A stretch of DNA of 64,000 nucleotides from Pseudoalteromonas tunicata (GCF_002310815.1 NZ_CP011033.1:868001-932000); one strand, 5' to 3'; numbered from the stretch's first letter, positions 45,085-55,071 are shown. The notes: generated by a model not told the origin, from the letters alone. Translations and numbers: made by a program.

Positions 45085-45091
45085 GTTATGC
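45085..45091 (+). other. attI: attI core site / start of cassette 1
   Basis: GTTATGC; crossover expected between G45085 and T45086. The first cassette ends with GCATAAC, the exact reverse complement, as required for its circular form. The full attI extends leftward. Confidence 0.75.
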
Positions 45092-45104
45092 ATAGGGAGA
45101 AATA

Positions 45105-45725
45105 ATGCAACATTATCCACCAGAACATCGAAAAGAGGACTTTCATTGCCCTTTGTGTGGGGTTTATGCAAAGCAACATTGGGGGAATGGTTATCATGAC
45201 CTGTGGGGGAATTACCGCCAAAATGCCATGACTGTTGCAACATGCTCACATTGTGAAAAACTGTCTTACTGGCTAGATGGTCGAATGATTTATCCATCAA
45301 CAGGAACAGTAGAACTTCCAAGCCCTGACCTTCCAGAAAACTGCCTGCAGGATTATGAAGAAGCGCGAGATATTGTGGCAAGATCTCCTAAAGGGGCTGC
45401 GGCCTTGCTTCGATTATGCATTCAGAAGCTAATGGTTCATTTAGGGCTGCCAGGCAATAATATCAATAATGATATTGCCTCTTTAGTTGAAGCGGGCCTT
45501 CCTCCTTTGGTCCAGAAGTCTCTAGATATCTGTCGTGTTGTTGGCAACAACGCAGTACATCCGGGAGAAATAGATTTAAATGATTCCCCAGAAATAGCAA
45601 ATCATCTTTTCCGGCTTGTAAATCTAATTGTTCAGGATCGAATAACTCGACCCAGAGAAGTAGAAGAGCTCTACGGCTCCTTGCCTGAGGGAGCTAGAGA
45701 AGCTATAGAGAGGCGTGATGCATAA
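45105..45725 (+). CDS. cassette 1: DUF4145 protein
   Basis: 206 residues. An N-terminal zinc-ribbon-like region (CPLCGVY…CSHCEKLSYW) precedes the DUF4145 helical domain, with ARDIVARSPKGAAALLRLCIQKLMVHLG and VVGNNAVHPGEIDLND. DUF4145 proteins are common in mobile and defence-associated DNA, sometimes fused to nucleases, but this one has no catalytic domain. Role unknown. It starts 20 bp after the attI core with AGGGAGA as RBS, and being nearest Pc it is the cassette most likely to be expressed. Confidence 0.82.
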   Translation: MQHYPPEHRKEDFHCPLCGVYAKQHWGNGYHDLWGNYRQNAMTVATCSHCEKLSYWLDGRMIYPSTGTVELPSPDLPENCLQDYEEARDIVARSPKGAAALLRLCIQKLMVHLGLPGNNINNDIASLVEAGLPPLVQKSLDICRVVGNNAVHPGEIDLNDSPEIANHLFRLVNLIVQDRITRPREVEELYGSLPEGAREAIERRDA

Positions 45726-45791
45726 CAAGTTGCTGCACTCGGAAAAATTACTCGCTGCGCTCCCAATTTTCCGGTGAGCAAGGCGTTAGAG
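45720..45791 (+). other. attC site of cassette 1
   Basis: R'' GCATAAC to R' GTTAGAG, 72 bp. TTGCTgCACtCGGAAAA pairs with TTTTCCGgTGAGCAA to form the bottom-strand hairpin. Intact. Confidence 0.85.
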
Positions 45792-45817
45792 CACCAGCAT
45801 ATAACTCAGGGAGCAGC

Positions 45818-46834
45818 ATGAACGAAATTGAACTGATTAGCTTTATTACACCTACTATTGGGATTAGTGTTGGTGTGATGTTAGCGCTTATGTTTTTTAG
45901 AGAGTGGAGAAAGTCACGTGATAGAGATTTTGCATTCAGAAAAGAAGAGCTTCATTTGCGACAGGTCGAAATTGAAACAGGAAAGAACTCGATAAATATA
46001 GAAAATGCGAATGGTTCGGATACTGACTTAGGTGGCTATATAACTGTAGATATGCCAGAAGAACGAAAATCACTTTTCCATGACTTATTAAAAGGTTTTG
46101 AAGATTACGCTGCTCTTAAAGGATATAAGGTCAACGTTTCAATTGATTCTTCTTTAAATGGTAAAATATCATTCAAGATAGTTGTAAATGATTTTGGAAT
46201 TGTTGGTAACAGAGATAGCGTAAAAAAGGATTTAAACGAATTCATTACCAAGATTCAAAAAGGTGAGCCTCTCGATGATCTTGAATCGGTTTCAGGGGAT
46301 TTGGTGCATTCTGGATTGCTAATGGCCCTAAAAAATAGAATTAGTATGCTTCAAGGTCAATATGAAGTGCAGTCAAACATTAATGATTACTATAAGTCTT
46401 TCTTTGCACAATTACCTACCCAAAGTGTAAGTCATACTCAACCGATACATATTTACAATGGAGGACATGAAATGGATCAAAGAAAATATATCGCAAATAA
46501 CTCAGCAAATGTAATGCAGGGGGATAACCACTCTAATTTAGTTGAAGGCAACAATATTAATATTGGCTCTACATTCGCTGAAAAAAATGAAAGAGTTCAA
46601 GGTTTAGAAGAGCTTATTGCCTTACTAAAGCAAGGTGATATTCAAGAAAAAGATAAAGCGTTACGTCACTTAGAAAATGCCAAAGAAGAGTTGACGGATG
46701 AGGCTGAGCCGGATGAAGGTACTATTGGTAAGTGGTTAAATAAAGCCACGGGTATTTTAAAGTATGCAGATAAAGGCTCTGAACTATTTACAAAAGCAAA
46801 AGAAGTTATGACTGGGTTCGGCATCGAAGTATAG
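45818..46834 (+). CDS. cassette 2: membrane-anchored protein of unknown function
   Basis: 338 residues. One N-terminal TM helix (about 8-28), a basic juxtamembrane segment (REWRKSRDRDFAFRKEEL), an alpha/beta-looking middle part (about 60-170), then an Asn-rich linker (YIANNSANVMQGDNHSNLVEGNNINIGS) and a helical C-terminus (GTIGKWLNKATGILKYADKGSELFTKAKEVM). No catalytic motif is recognised. The IGKWLxKA…F…AKEV ending resembles C-terminal helices I associate with phage-defence effectors, a weak impression only. RBS AGGGAG. Last gene before the IS110 insertion. Confidence 0.75.
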   Translation: MNEIELISFITPTIGISVGVMLALMFFREWRKSRDRDFAFRKEELHLRQVEIETGKNSINIENANGSDTDLGGYITVDMPEERKSLFHDLLKGFEDYAALKGYKVNVSIDSSLNGKISFKIVVNDFGIVGNRDSVKKDLNEFITKIQKGEPLDDLESVSGDLVHSGLLMALKNRISMLQGQYEVQSNINDYYKSFFAQLPTQSVSHTQPIHIYNGGHEMDQRKYIANNSANVMQGDNHSNLVEGNNINIGSTFAEKNERVQGLEELIALLKQGDIQEKDKALRHLENAKEELTDEAEPDEGTIGKWLNKATGILKYADKGSELFTKAKEVMTGFGIEV

Positions 46835-46835
46835 T

Positions 46836-46845
46836 GCTCTAACAA
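46836..46845 (+). other. attC of cassette 2, R'' half (interrupted by IS110)
   Basis: GCTCTAAC, the reverse complement of this cassette's start GTTAGAGC, followed by AA and then the insertion sequence. The remainder of the attC resumes at 48047. Confidence 0.82.
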
Positions 46846-46870
46846 GAGACTATGGCGTCAATAGCTAATT

Positions 46871-47820
<950 letters not shown>

Positions 47821-47854
47821 AATAAGCTAACTCTTGCTTGCATAATGCGGGTTC

Positions 47855-47995
47855 GAGACCCAGTAGACTATTCGAGTGTGATGCTTGGAGTCTTTTGTGG
47901 CGGTCATTCTTGTTATCGGTCTCTCAACAGAGGATCCATCGCTCAATCGAACTACCACAAAAGAGAGCTTTAGTTGCAGCTAAAGCCTGGGTCTC
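47855..47995 (-). ncRNA. candidate bridge RNA of the IS110 element
   Basis: Non-coding end upstream of the recombinase with nested pairing: GAGACCCAG (47855-47863) with CTGGGTCTC (47987-47995); CTTTTGTGG (47892-47900) with CCACAAAAG (47955-47963); and a hairpin GCTTTAG/CTAAAGC (47966-47985). Two large internal loops remain. This matches the plan of IS110 bridge RNAs, which guide target and donor choice through two loops and lie upstream of the recombinase in the IS110 group. Strand assumed to follow the recombinase. Confidence 0.6.
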
Positions 47996-48046
47996 ACATT
48001 ACCCGAACTCGGTTTAAAAGAATAATTTGATGGGTTTATTATCCAT

Positions 48047-48134
48047 ACAAACGCTTCAACGTGACAAATAACGCTTGGCTTGTCGCGTTGCGCCAAAGTA
48101 TAGCCAAGCGTTATTTGCTCGTTAAGCGGGCGTT
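48047..48134 (+). other. attC of cassette 2, main part
   Basis: Resumes with ACAAACGCTTCAACG; CAAATAACGCTTGGC pairs with GCCAAGCGTTATTTG around a short unpaired loop, then GCGGGCGTT, the R' core, cut by the MITE. Intact apart from the two insertions at its two ends. Confidence 0.82.
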
Positions 48135-48281
48135 GAGGCTTTAGAATTACTCATTTGGTCAAGTTTTTAGGTGCTTTAAGGGGTCTCAAATGCATTGCTT
48201 AGTACGAGATTATCGCTTAGAAAGCGATACAGGAGGTCAAAAAAATGGCCAAATTTATAAAAATAGAAATTCTACAGCCTC
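48135..48281 (+). mobile_element. MITE copy A at an attC core
   Basis: 147 bp with ends GAGGCTTTAGAATT and AATTCTACAGCCTC, between GCGTT and GTTAGG, so GTT or CGTT is duplicated. The first 17 bases equal the left end of the IS1182-like elements apart from one change. Inside are the hairpin ATCGCTT/AAGCGAT, then AGGAGGT, and an ATG opening MAKFIKIEILQPR, whose TAG stop is formed by the cassette core. Confidence 0.85.
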
Positions 48282-48302
48282 GTTAGGCTTTCAGGAGGCA
48301 TT

Positions 48303-48797
48303 GTGATTCGTAATGCAGTGAGTAAGGATGCTACTTCAATTGCTGAAATATATAATCATTATATTTCAGATACTGTTGTTACATTCGAAACAGAAATGAT
48401 ATCTGCTGAAGATATTCTTAATCGTATATCTAAAGTTCAATCAGATGATTTACCGTGGTTAATTGCCGAAGATTCTTCGGGTGCCTTAATTGGTTATGCT
48501 TATGCTACCAAATGGAGAGAGCGTTTTGCTTATCGTTTTTCAGTCGAGGTTACTGTTTATTTATCGCCAAAATGTATCGGTAACGGCGTAGGTTCACAAC
48601 TCTATGATGCTTTATTCTCAGAGTTAAAATCTCGTTCTATCCATTCTGTGATTGGTGGCATTACATTGCCTAATCCAGCTAGCGTCGCTCTCCATGAGAA
48701 ATTTGGCTTAGAAAAAGTTGCACATTTTAAACAGGTTGGTTTTAAATTTGAGCAATGGAAAGATGTTGGTTACTGGCAAGGTGTATTAAAAGCCTAA
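48303..48797 (+). CDS. cassette 3: PAT-like GNAT acetyltransferase
   Basis: 164 residues of the phosphinothricin-acetyltransferase branch: AEIYNHYISDTVVTFETE, LPWLIAEDSSGALIGYAYATKWRERFAYRFSVEVTVYLSP, acetyl-CoA motif GNGVGSQLYDALFSEL and LPNPASVALHEKFGLEKVAHFKQVGFKF. Likely N-acetylates a glutamate-analogue or methionine-sulfoximine-like compound; the true substrate is unknown. GTG start with a strong AGGAGG seven bases upstream. The stop TAA lies inside the attC R'' box. Confidence 0.88.
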   Translation: MIRNAVSKDATSIAEIYNHYISDTVVTFETEMISAEDILNRISKVQSDDLPWLIAEDSSGALIGYAYATKWRERFAYRFSVEVTVYLSPKCIGNGVGSQLYDALFSELKSRSIHSVIGGITLPNPASVALHEKFGLEKVAHFKQVGFKFEQWKDVGYWQGVLKA

Positions 48798-48887
48798 CAA
48801 GAAATTAAACAAGGACAAAAAACAGTTGGTTTTTGCTCCTTCGTCGCTTATTTTAACCAACTATTTTTTGCCTGTTAATTAGGCGTT
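48792..48887 (+). other. attC site of cassette 3
   Basis: R'' GCCTAAC to R' GGCGTT, about 96 bp. AACAGTTGGTTTTTGC and the facing TTTTAACCAACTATTTTTTGCC form the arms. AAAGCCTAAC mirrors the cassette start GTTAGGCTTT over ten bases. R' is cut by the IS1182-like copy 1. Confidence 0.82.
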
Positions 48888-50763
48888 GAGGCTGTAGAAT
48901 TACTTATATTAGGAACTAATTCTACACTTCTTTAATTGCTCAAATTTTAACCTTGAACCCACTGGGTGTCTGTGATCTAATAGATATTATTCACCCACGG
49001 TAACCTGTTATGGCCAACTACAAGCCTGACTTATCCTGCCAAAATAAATTCATTCCAATCAATTTCGCTGAGCAAATTTTGCCTGGCACATTTGAATATG
49101 CCCTTTGTTATATTGTCGAAAATAAACTCGATTTGTCGGGGTTTGATGCGTGGTATCACAATGATAAAACGGGTGCTGCGGCGTATTCACCTGCAGTGAT
49201 GCTCAAAATTATTTTACTCGGTTATGCACATGGTTTTATTAGCAGTCGGCGTATGAAAACAATATTTTGTTCATGAGACTCTTTTGCAAGAAATAGCGGG
49301 CGATGTTCAGCCACATTACACCTCGATAGCTGCTTTCGTGGCTAAAATGCACCAGCAAATTGAACCGCTGTTTACCCAAGTGCTGATGATTTGTGATGAA
49401 GAAGGGTTAATTGACCGTAATATGTTTGCTATTGATGGCTGTAAATTAAAATCGAATGCGAGTAAGGAGTGGAGTGGTACATTCGATGAATTAAGCCGCA
49501 AAAAAGCAAAGCTAGAACGGGCAAGCAAACGCATTATTGAGCGTCATCAAGCGCAAGATGGCCTAAGTGAAGAACTGATAACTCAGGACTTAAAGCAAAA
49601 AGAAAAACTCGATAAAAGTGCCGCTAAAATCACTGAATTTCTCGCCACTCATCAAGAAAAAACAGGCAGTAAAGGTAAGCCGGTTAAAAGTAATATCACA
49701 GACCCAGACAGCGCTAAAATGACCACCTCAAAAGGCACCATCCAAGGCTACAACGGCATTGCGATTAATGATGATAAACATCAGATTATCCTGCAAGCAC
49801 AAGCGTGGGGTTCGGTGGGCGAGCAACAAACACTGCAACCCGCTGTTAAGCAATTAAAGCAGCAGCTCGATAAACTCCAAACTGAAAAACAAACAGACAA
49901 ACACGCCATCAAATTCACCGCAGACAGTGGCTTTAATAGCGAAGCGAACCTCGAATTTATGGCGAAAAGTGGCTTTGATACTTACATAGCCGATAACCAA
50001 TTTAGAAAACGCAACCCACTGTTTAAAGAGAGCGAAACCTACGAAACAGAGCAAGAAAAGCGCCGATTAAAACGCAGTAAAGGTAAGCCGCGGTTATTTA
50101 CCTCGGATGACTTCCACTATGATGAAGTAACCCAAACCTGCCGCTGCCCCGCAGGCAATGAGATGTGGCGAAGTGGTATCAATGTCAACAGCCATCATCA
50201 ACAATACACCCGATTCTGCGGTTACTTAAAAGACTGTAAAATCTGCCCACTGCAACAACAATGTATGCGAAAGCCACCGATAAAAACAGGACGGCAAGTG
50301 CAGTTTAAGAATGATGAATCCCGCAAAAAAGTCAGTTACATCGACAAAATGAAAGTAAAAATAGACAGCCCAATGGGACGACGACATCTTTTTATTCATG
50401 GAATAGCAAACGACTCGGCTGTATCGAACCTGCTTTCCTTTAAATAAAAGGCGGAATATCACCGTCAATAAAGGCATGAATAAATTGACCTTGCGTGGTC
50501 AAACGAAAGTGAATGCCCAGTGGCAACTGTATTGCTTGGTTCATAATATAGAAAAGCTGCAAAACAGGATGCATTAAGCAGGGGAAACCCTTTTTACACT
50601 TAAAAAGCCTTAAAACCCCCACATAAACCGCAAGAAAACCCATCTAAAACCCCGATTTAAAATCTCACCTCAAAACAGCCTAAACGATTGAATCAAAATA
50701 GGAACTAAGTTATGGTTTGCTGATTAATAAAAACAAATTAAAAACGAGTAAATCTACAGGCTC
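48888..50763 (+). mobile_element. IS1182-like element, copy 1, at an attC core
   Basis: 1876 bp with ends GAGGCTGTAGAATTAC and, inverted, GAGCCTGTAGATTTAC (14 of 16 match), inserted between GGCGTT and GTTAGCC. Both ends carry an internal TAGGAACTAA motif, and the left end has a GTAGAATTA/TAATTCTAC hairpin. The transposase gene is disrupted. Same orientation and same junction as copy 2. Confidence 0.87.
49010..50577 (+). pseudogene. IS1182-family transposase, broken (copy 1)
   Basis: Encodes NFAEQILPGTFEYALCYIVENKLDL and the DDE segments MFAIDGCKLKSNASKEWSGTF, ITDPDSAKMTTSKGTIQGYNG and FTADSGFNSEANLEF, plus the zinc-ribbon-like CRCPAGNEM…CKICPLQQQC. Lesion 1 near 49255 scrambles SSRRIAKACENNILF. 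Lesion 2 near 50385-50450 replaces the GRRQYSKRLGSIEPVFGNI stretch, including the catalytic Glu region, with unrelated sequence. Not functional. Confidence 0.9.
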
Positions 50764-50784
50764 GTTAGCCCTCAAGGAGGATGT

Positions 50785-51306
50785 ATGAAATCAGCACTTT
50801 TAGTTGTAGATGTACAGAATGGAATTTTTGGTTCAAGTAATCCACCGTACCTCTCTGAAGACGTGGTTGGAAATATCAATAAACTCGTAAGTTATGCGGA
50901 CATAAGCAAACTTAAAACGGTTTTCATACAGCATGAAATACCTGGAATGCTTGAAGCTGGAAGTGATTCTTGGCAACTATTTTCCGGTTTGACACTTGTA
51001 GAGTCTGGTATCAAAATTCGAAAAAAGTCTCCAGATTCGTTTCAAGGTACTAGTCTGGGTGAGTATTTAGAAGGCAGTGAAGTTGAACATGTCATTATTT
51101 GTGGATATTCGACGGATTTCTGTATTGATAGAACAGCATTTAGTGCAGCTAGTCGAGGCTATAAAGTTACCTTAGTAGATGATGCCCATACAACACATAG
51201 CAAACCTCATTTGGATGCATCTTCAATTATTGCTCACCATAGCTTTACGTTATCAAAGCATCCCAGTATATCTTTAGTATCCACGGAAACATTGACCACG
51301 GGCTAA
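50785..51306 (+). CDS. cassette 4: isochorismatase-family hydrolase
   Basis: 173-residue cysteine hydrolase. Catalytic triad visible: Asp9 in LLVVDVQNG, Lys80/81 in IRKKSPDSFQGT and Cys113 in ICGYSTDFCID followed by RTAFSAASRGYKVTLVDDAHTT. Such proteins act on amides such as nicotinamide or N-carbamoyl compounds; the substrate is not determined. ATG with AAGGAGG seven bases upstream, 22 bp after the cassette core. Confidence 0.9.
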   Translation: MKSALLVVDVQNGIFGSSNPPYLSEDVVGNINKLVSYADISKLKTVFIQHEIPGMLEAGSDSWQLFSGLTLVESGIKIRKKSPDSFQGTSLGEYLEGSEVEHVIICGYSTDFCIDRTAFSAASRGYKVTLVDDAHTTHSKPHLDASSIIAHHSFTLSKHPSISLVSTETLTTG

Positions 51307-51400
51307 CAAGTGCTTGCATAGGACAAAGTACAGTAGTCACTTTTTGTGCAAAAAGACGCACAAAAGCCGCCAACTGCACTTTGCCCATGAGGCAGGCGTT
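51301..51400 (+). other. attC site of cassette 4
   Basis: R'' GGCTAAC to R' GGCGTT, about 100 bp; GGGCTAAC mirrors the cassette start GTTAGCCC. AAAGTACAGT…and…ACTGCACTTTG form the arms. R' is cut by the variant MITE. Confidence 0.8.
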
Positions 51401-51546
51401 GAGGATGTAGAATTTCTCTTTTTTAAGAAAAACAGGCTGTTTTCTGGGTTCCAAATGCATTACCTAATGCCTTAAAAGCGCTTAGGATTGGTTACAGGAA
51501 CTCGTTTTTTAATTGAATTTGGCTGTAGGAGTTATTCTACAGCCTC
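51401..51546 (+). mobile_element. variant MITE (copy D) at an attC core
   Basis: 146 bp, ends GAGGATGTAGAATT and AATTCTAC-like ATTCTACAGCCTC, between GGCGTT and GTTAGCA. The interior differs from copies A-C: it keeps CCAAATGCATT and TTACAGGAAC-like fragments but not the 13-codon ORF. It adds a GGCTGTAG/CTACAGCC hairpin near its right end. An older or different sublineage. Confidence 0.75.
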
Positions 51547-51597
51547 GTTAGCATACTTATTGTAGTTTCGGGCTGTAATACTATATGGAAATAATAA

Positions 51598-52557
51598 ATG
51601 AGATTTTTTAAGTTAAGTTTTCTTGGGGTATTTTTGACTGTGCTGTTAGCTTGTACCGATAGCCCTCAACAAGCTGATCCAAACTTTATACCTAAAAATA
51701 CCCACAAAACTTTTTCTCAAAACAATAGCCCTGTTGTAGTTGTAGATGAAGCACACAATAATTTCCTAACAGCAAGTGGACGATATAGCCCATTTGTGCA
51801 GGTTCTTGAAAGCGATGGTTATACCGTTCGGCCGAATAGCAGCCGCTTTTCATTAGCCACACTACATGATGCTGATTTATTGGTTATTGCCAATGCGTTA
51901 GATAGAAATAGAAAAGACTGGAATCCACCTTTTACTGAAGCATTAAACAATGAAGAAGTTTTAAGTATTAAAAAGTGGGTCTTGGAAGGTGGAGCGCTTT
52001 TATTAATCGCAGACCATGCACCTTTTCCCCGTGTTATTGAAAATTTAGCGCGTGAATTTGGCTTTGAATTTAGTAACGGTCATGTCGGTAATGCGATGTT
52101 TCGCGCTAGGGACAAGACGCTCGCTGAACATCCCATTACGTCTAAAACCCGGCAGCTAGAGCAAAATTTTTATCCAGCTACCGCTGCACCTGAAATGCCA
52201 GAAATAACTATGCAACCTAATCGTATAGAGCAGGTTAAAACCTTTGGCGGCTCAGCTTTCAAAACTCCGCCTGAGGCTACTTCACTTTTAAATCTTGGTG
52301 AAGGGGCTGTTTCTATAGTTCCTGATGTGCCTTTTCAAGTGAATGCTGATACTGCAAGGGTGCCTGTGCAAGGTTGGAGTCAAGGTGCTGTACTGGAGGT
52401 CGGTAAAGGTCGAATAGCTGTATTTGCTGAGGGTATGATGTTTTCATCTCAACTAGATACTAAAACAGGGAAAACATTTGGATTAGCGTCTAAAGGTGCT
52501 GAACAAAATGAAGAGTTTCTATTAAATGTTATGGGTTGGCTTGCAGGTGCCATTTAA
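51598..52557 (+). CDS. cassette 5: DUF4350-type lipoprotein
   Basis: 319 residues with a lipoprotein signal (FLTVLLACTDS; Cys19). The mature part has a Rossmann-like, glutamine-amidotransferase-type fold: VVVVDEAHNNFLTASGRY, YTVRPNSSRFSLATLHDADLLVIANAL, ILEGGALLLIADHAPF-like (here VLEGGALLLIADHAPF) and GRIAVFAEGMMFSSQ. The family (DUF4350) has no established activity. Large for a cassette gene; GC and codon use do not stand out. The ATG lacks a strong Shine-Dalgarno. Confidence 0.8.
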   Translation: MRFFKLSFLGVFLTVLLACTDSPQQADPNFIPKNTHKTFSQNNSPVVVVDEAHNNFLTASGRYSPFVQVLESDGYTVRPNSSRFSLATLHDADLLVIANALDRNRKDWNPPFTEALNNEEVLSIKKWVLEGGALLLIADHAPFPRVIENLAREFGFEFSNGHVGNAMFRARDKTLAEHPITSKTRQLEQNFYPATAAPEMPEITMQPNRIEQVKTFGGSAFKTPPEATSLLNLGEGAVSIVPDVPFQVNADTARVPVQGWSQGAVLEVGKGRIAVFAEGMMFSSQLDTKTGKTFGLASKGAEQNEEFLLNVMGWLAGAI

Positions 52558-52576
52558 CAGTGCGAGTCGAAAAGTA

Positions 52577-52620
52577 TACTAACAAAGCATTGCACCGGAC
52601 AAGCCGGTGAATGCGGCGTT
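52577..52620 (+). other. attC site of cassette 5 (short)
   Basis: R'' TACTAAC to R' GGCGTT, only about 45 bp before the insertion. GCATTGCACCGG pairs with CCGGTGAATGC. GTATACTAAC mirrors the cassette start GTTAGCATAC with one mismatch. R' cut by IS1182-like copy 2. Confidence 0.8.
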
Positions 52621-54482
52621 GAGGCTGTAGAATTACTTATATTAGGAACTGATTCTACACTTCTTTCTTTGCTCGATTTTTAACCTTGAACCCACCGAGT
52701 AACTGTGATCTAATAGATATTATTCACCCATGGTAACGTGTTATGGCCAACTATAAGCCTGACTTATCCTGCCAAAATAAATTCATTCCTATCAATTTTT
52801 CAGAGCAAATTCTGCCAGGCACCTTTGAGTATGCCCTTTGTTATATTGTTGAAAATAAACTCGATTTAACGGGGTTTGATGCATGGTATAACAACGATAA
52901 AACAGGTGCGGCTGCGTATCCGCCTTCAGTAATGCTAAAGATAATTTTACTTGGCTATGCACATGGTTTAATCAGTAGCCGCCGGATTGCTAAGGCGTGT
53001 GAGAACAATATCTTGTTCATGAGTGTGTCGGGCGATATTCAGCCGCATTACACATCAATAGCGAGTTTTGTGGCTAAAATGCACGAACAGATTGAACCAC
53101 TGTTTACTCAAGTGCTGATGATATGTGATGAAGAAGGCTTAATTGGCCGTAATATGTTTGCTATTGATGGCTGTAAATTAAAATCAAATGCGAGCAAAGA
53201 ATGGAGCGGTACGTTCGATGAACTCGGCCGTAAAAAAGCAAAACTAGAACGCGCAAGTAAACGCATCATTGAACGCCATCAAGCCCAAGATGGCCTAAGT
53301 GAAGAGCTGGTCACACAGGACTTAAATCAAAAAGAAAAACTGGATAAAAGCGCAGAGAAAATCACTGATTTTTTAGCGACACATGAGGAAAAAATAGGCA
53401 GTAAAGGGAAGCCTGTTAAAAGTAATATTACCGACCCTGATAGCGCGAAAATGACCACCTCAAAAGGCACAATCCAAGGTTATAACGGCATAGCAATAAA
53501 TGACGACAAGCACCAAATACGTTCTTTGGGTAAAGAGGGCAAGCACAAACGTGTGGCTCAGTGGGAGAGCAACAAACCTTACAGCCAGCCGTTGAGCAAT
53601 TAAAACAACAGCTTAATAAACTCAACGCAAACCGAACGTCAAAGGAGCAGGCCATCAAATTCACCGCAGACAGTGGGTTTAACAGTGAAGTGAATCTTGA
53701 ATTTATGGCGCAAAGTGGCTTTGATACTTACATTGCCGATAACCAATTTAGAAAACGAAACCCGCTGTTTAAAGACAGTGAAACGTATGAAACAGAGCAA
53801 GAAAAACGCCGACTAAAAAGGCGTAATGGCAAGCCTCGCTTATTTACCTCAGAGGACTTTCATTATGATGAAACGACACAAACCTGCCTCTGCCCTGCAG
53901 GCAATGACATGTGGCGAAGCGGCATCAATGTCAACAGCCATCATCAACAATACACCCGATTCTGCGGTTACTTAAAAGACTGTAAAATTTGCCCACTGCA
54001 ACAACAATGTATGCGAAAGCCACCGATAAAAACAGGACGGCAAGTGCAGTTTAAGAATGATGAATCCCGCAAAAAAGTCAGTTACATCGACAAAATGAAA
54101 GTAAAAATAGACAGCCCAAAGGGGCGACGGCAGTACAGTAAAAGGCTTGGTTCTATTGAGCCTGTATTCGGGAATATCACCGTCAATAAAGGCATGAATA
54201 AACTGACCTTACGGGGTCAAACGAAAGTGAATACCCAGTGGCAACTGTATTGCTTGGTTCATAATATAGAAAAGCTGCAAAACAGAGTGCATTAAGCAGG
54301 GGAACCCCTTTTTACCCTTAAAAACACCTCTAAAACCTCACAGATACCGCAAAAAAAACCACCTAAAACATAGGTTTAAAATATCCACTCGAAACTGACG
54401 AAACGATTGAATCAGAATAGGAACTAAGTTATGGTTTGCTGATTAATAAAAACAAATTTAAAACGAGTAAATCTACAGGCTC
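52621..54482 (+). mobile_element. IS1182-like element, copy 2, at an attC core
   Basis: 1862 bp, same ends as copy 1 (GAGGCTGTAGAATTAC … GTAAATCTACAGGCTC) and the same insertion point, between GCGGCGTT and GTTAGGC. Roughly 90% similar to copy 1 by eye, so they are not a fresh duplication. Confidence 0.87.
52743..54295 (+). pseudogene. IS1182-family transposase, broken (copy 2)
   Basis: Nearly full length: N-terminus MANYKPDLSCQNKFIPINF, intact SSRRIAKACENNILFMSVSGDI, MFAIDGCKLKSNAS, FTADSGFNSEVNLEF, the Cys-rich CLCPAGNDM…CKICPLQQQC and the C-terminus QYSKRLGSIEPVFGNITVNKGMNK. A single region around 53518-53555, after DDKHQI, carries about 15 extra or changed bases and shifts the frame. Together the two copies contain a complete coding sequence, so the ancestral protein (about 515 residues) can be reconstructed. 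Confidence 0.9.
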
Positions 54483-54493
54483 GTTAGGCATCA

Positions 54494-54993
54494 ATGAAGA
54501 TTCTTTTATTACTAGCAACATTTTTTATGAGCCAAAAGGTGTTTGCCTCTATCACTTATTGTGAGATTGCCTTTTCCAATGGAACAGAGGCAAGCTATGT
54601 ATCTGGTCTCTACAAGGATGCTGAAATAGTTATAGAGCTGGGGCCTGAAATCGAAAAGTCGCTGAAAATATAAGTAAGTACAGCGTGTTAGGCGTCTGGA
54701 AAGGTGAAGTTGGTGAGTATGTTTATTTGTCAACAAATGAGGCGGTTCCAGTGTTCTTCGGAAAACCGATAGAGCCTAACTTGTTGGAGTCGACTTATCG
54801 TTATCAATTTCATCGATGCCCTTTTATGAAGGATGTGCTGATTTCAAAATTTGGTCCTGCTCAAAAACCATCATCCACTTTTTTTGATAGAAATCATGCA
54901 TCAAGCTTGCTGGTGTGGGTTGCGTTGTTTGGTTTGTTAGCAGCGGCTGGTTTAAATGTTTTGCTGTATCGTTGGCTAAAGCCTAACAAGTAA
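54494..54993 (+). pseudogene. cassette 6: exported membrane-anchored protein, frameshifted
   Basis: Starts with a signal peptide (MKILLLLATFFMSQKVFAS) and reads to a stop at 54673. The continuation ENISKYSVLGVWKGEVGEYVYLS is found in another frame, so one base is missing near 54662-54668 (SLK-I versus SL-ENIS). The second half ends with a TM helix (SLLVWVALFGLLAAAGLNVLLYRW) and RWLKPNK. Combined length about 165 residues: periplasmic domain with a C-terminal anchor. Family unknown. Could also be a sequencing error. Confidence 0.7.
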
Positions 54994-55071
54994 ATTTTAT
55001 CGCCAGCAAAAATCGCTGGCTGCGACGTCAACCCGCTGCGCGGCTTTCCGCGCTAAATTTCGAAGTTATAC
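54981..55071 (+). other. attC site of cassette 6
   Basis: R'' GCCTAAC to R' GTTATAC, 91 bp, uninterrupted. TAAATTT…GCGACG…and…CGCGCTAAATTT arms. The last residues of the cassette protein (PNK) are encoded by R''. Confidence 0.78.

Noticed and set aside
47846-47866. T-arm-like GGGTTCGAGACCC suggesting a tRNA
   Set aside because: No acceptor, D-arm or anticodon arm fits around it; it belongs to the structured end of the IS110 element.
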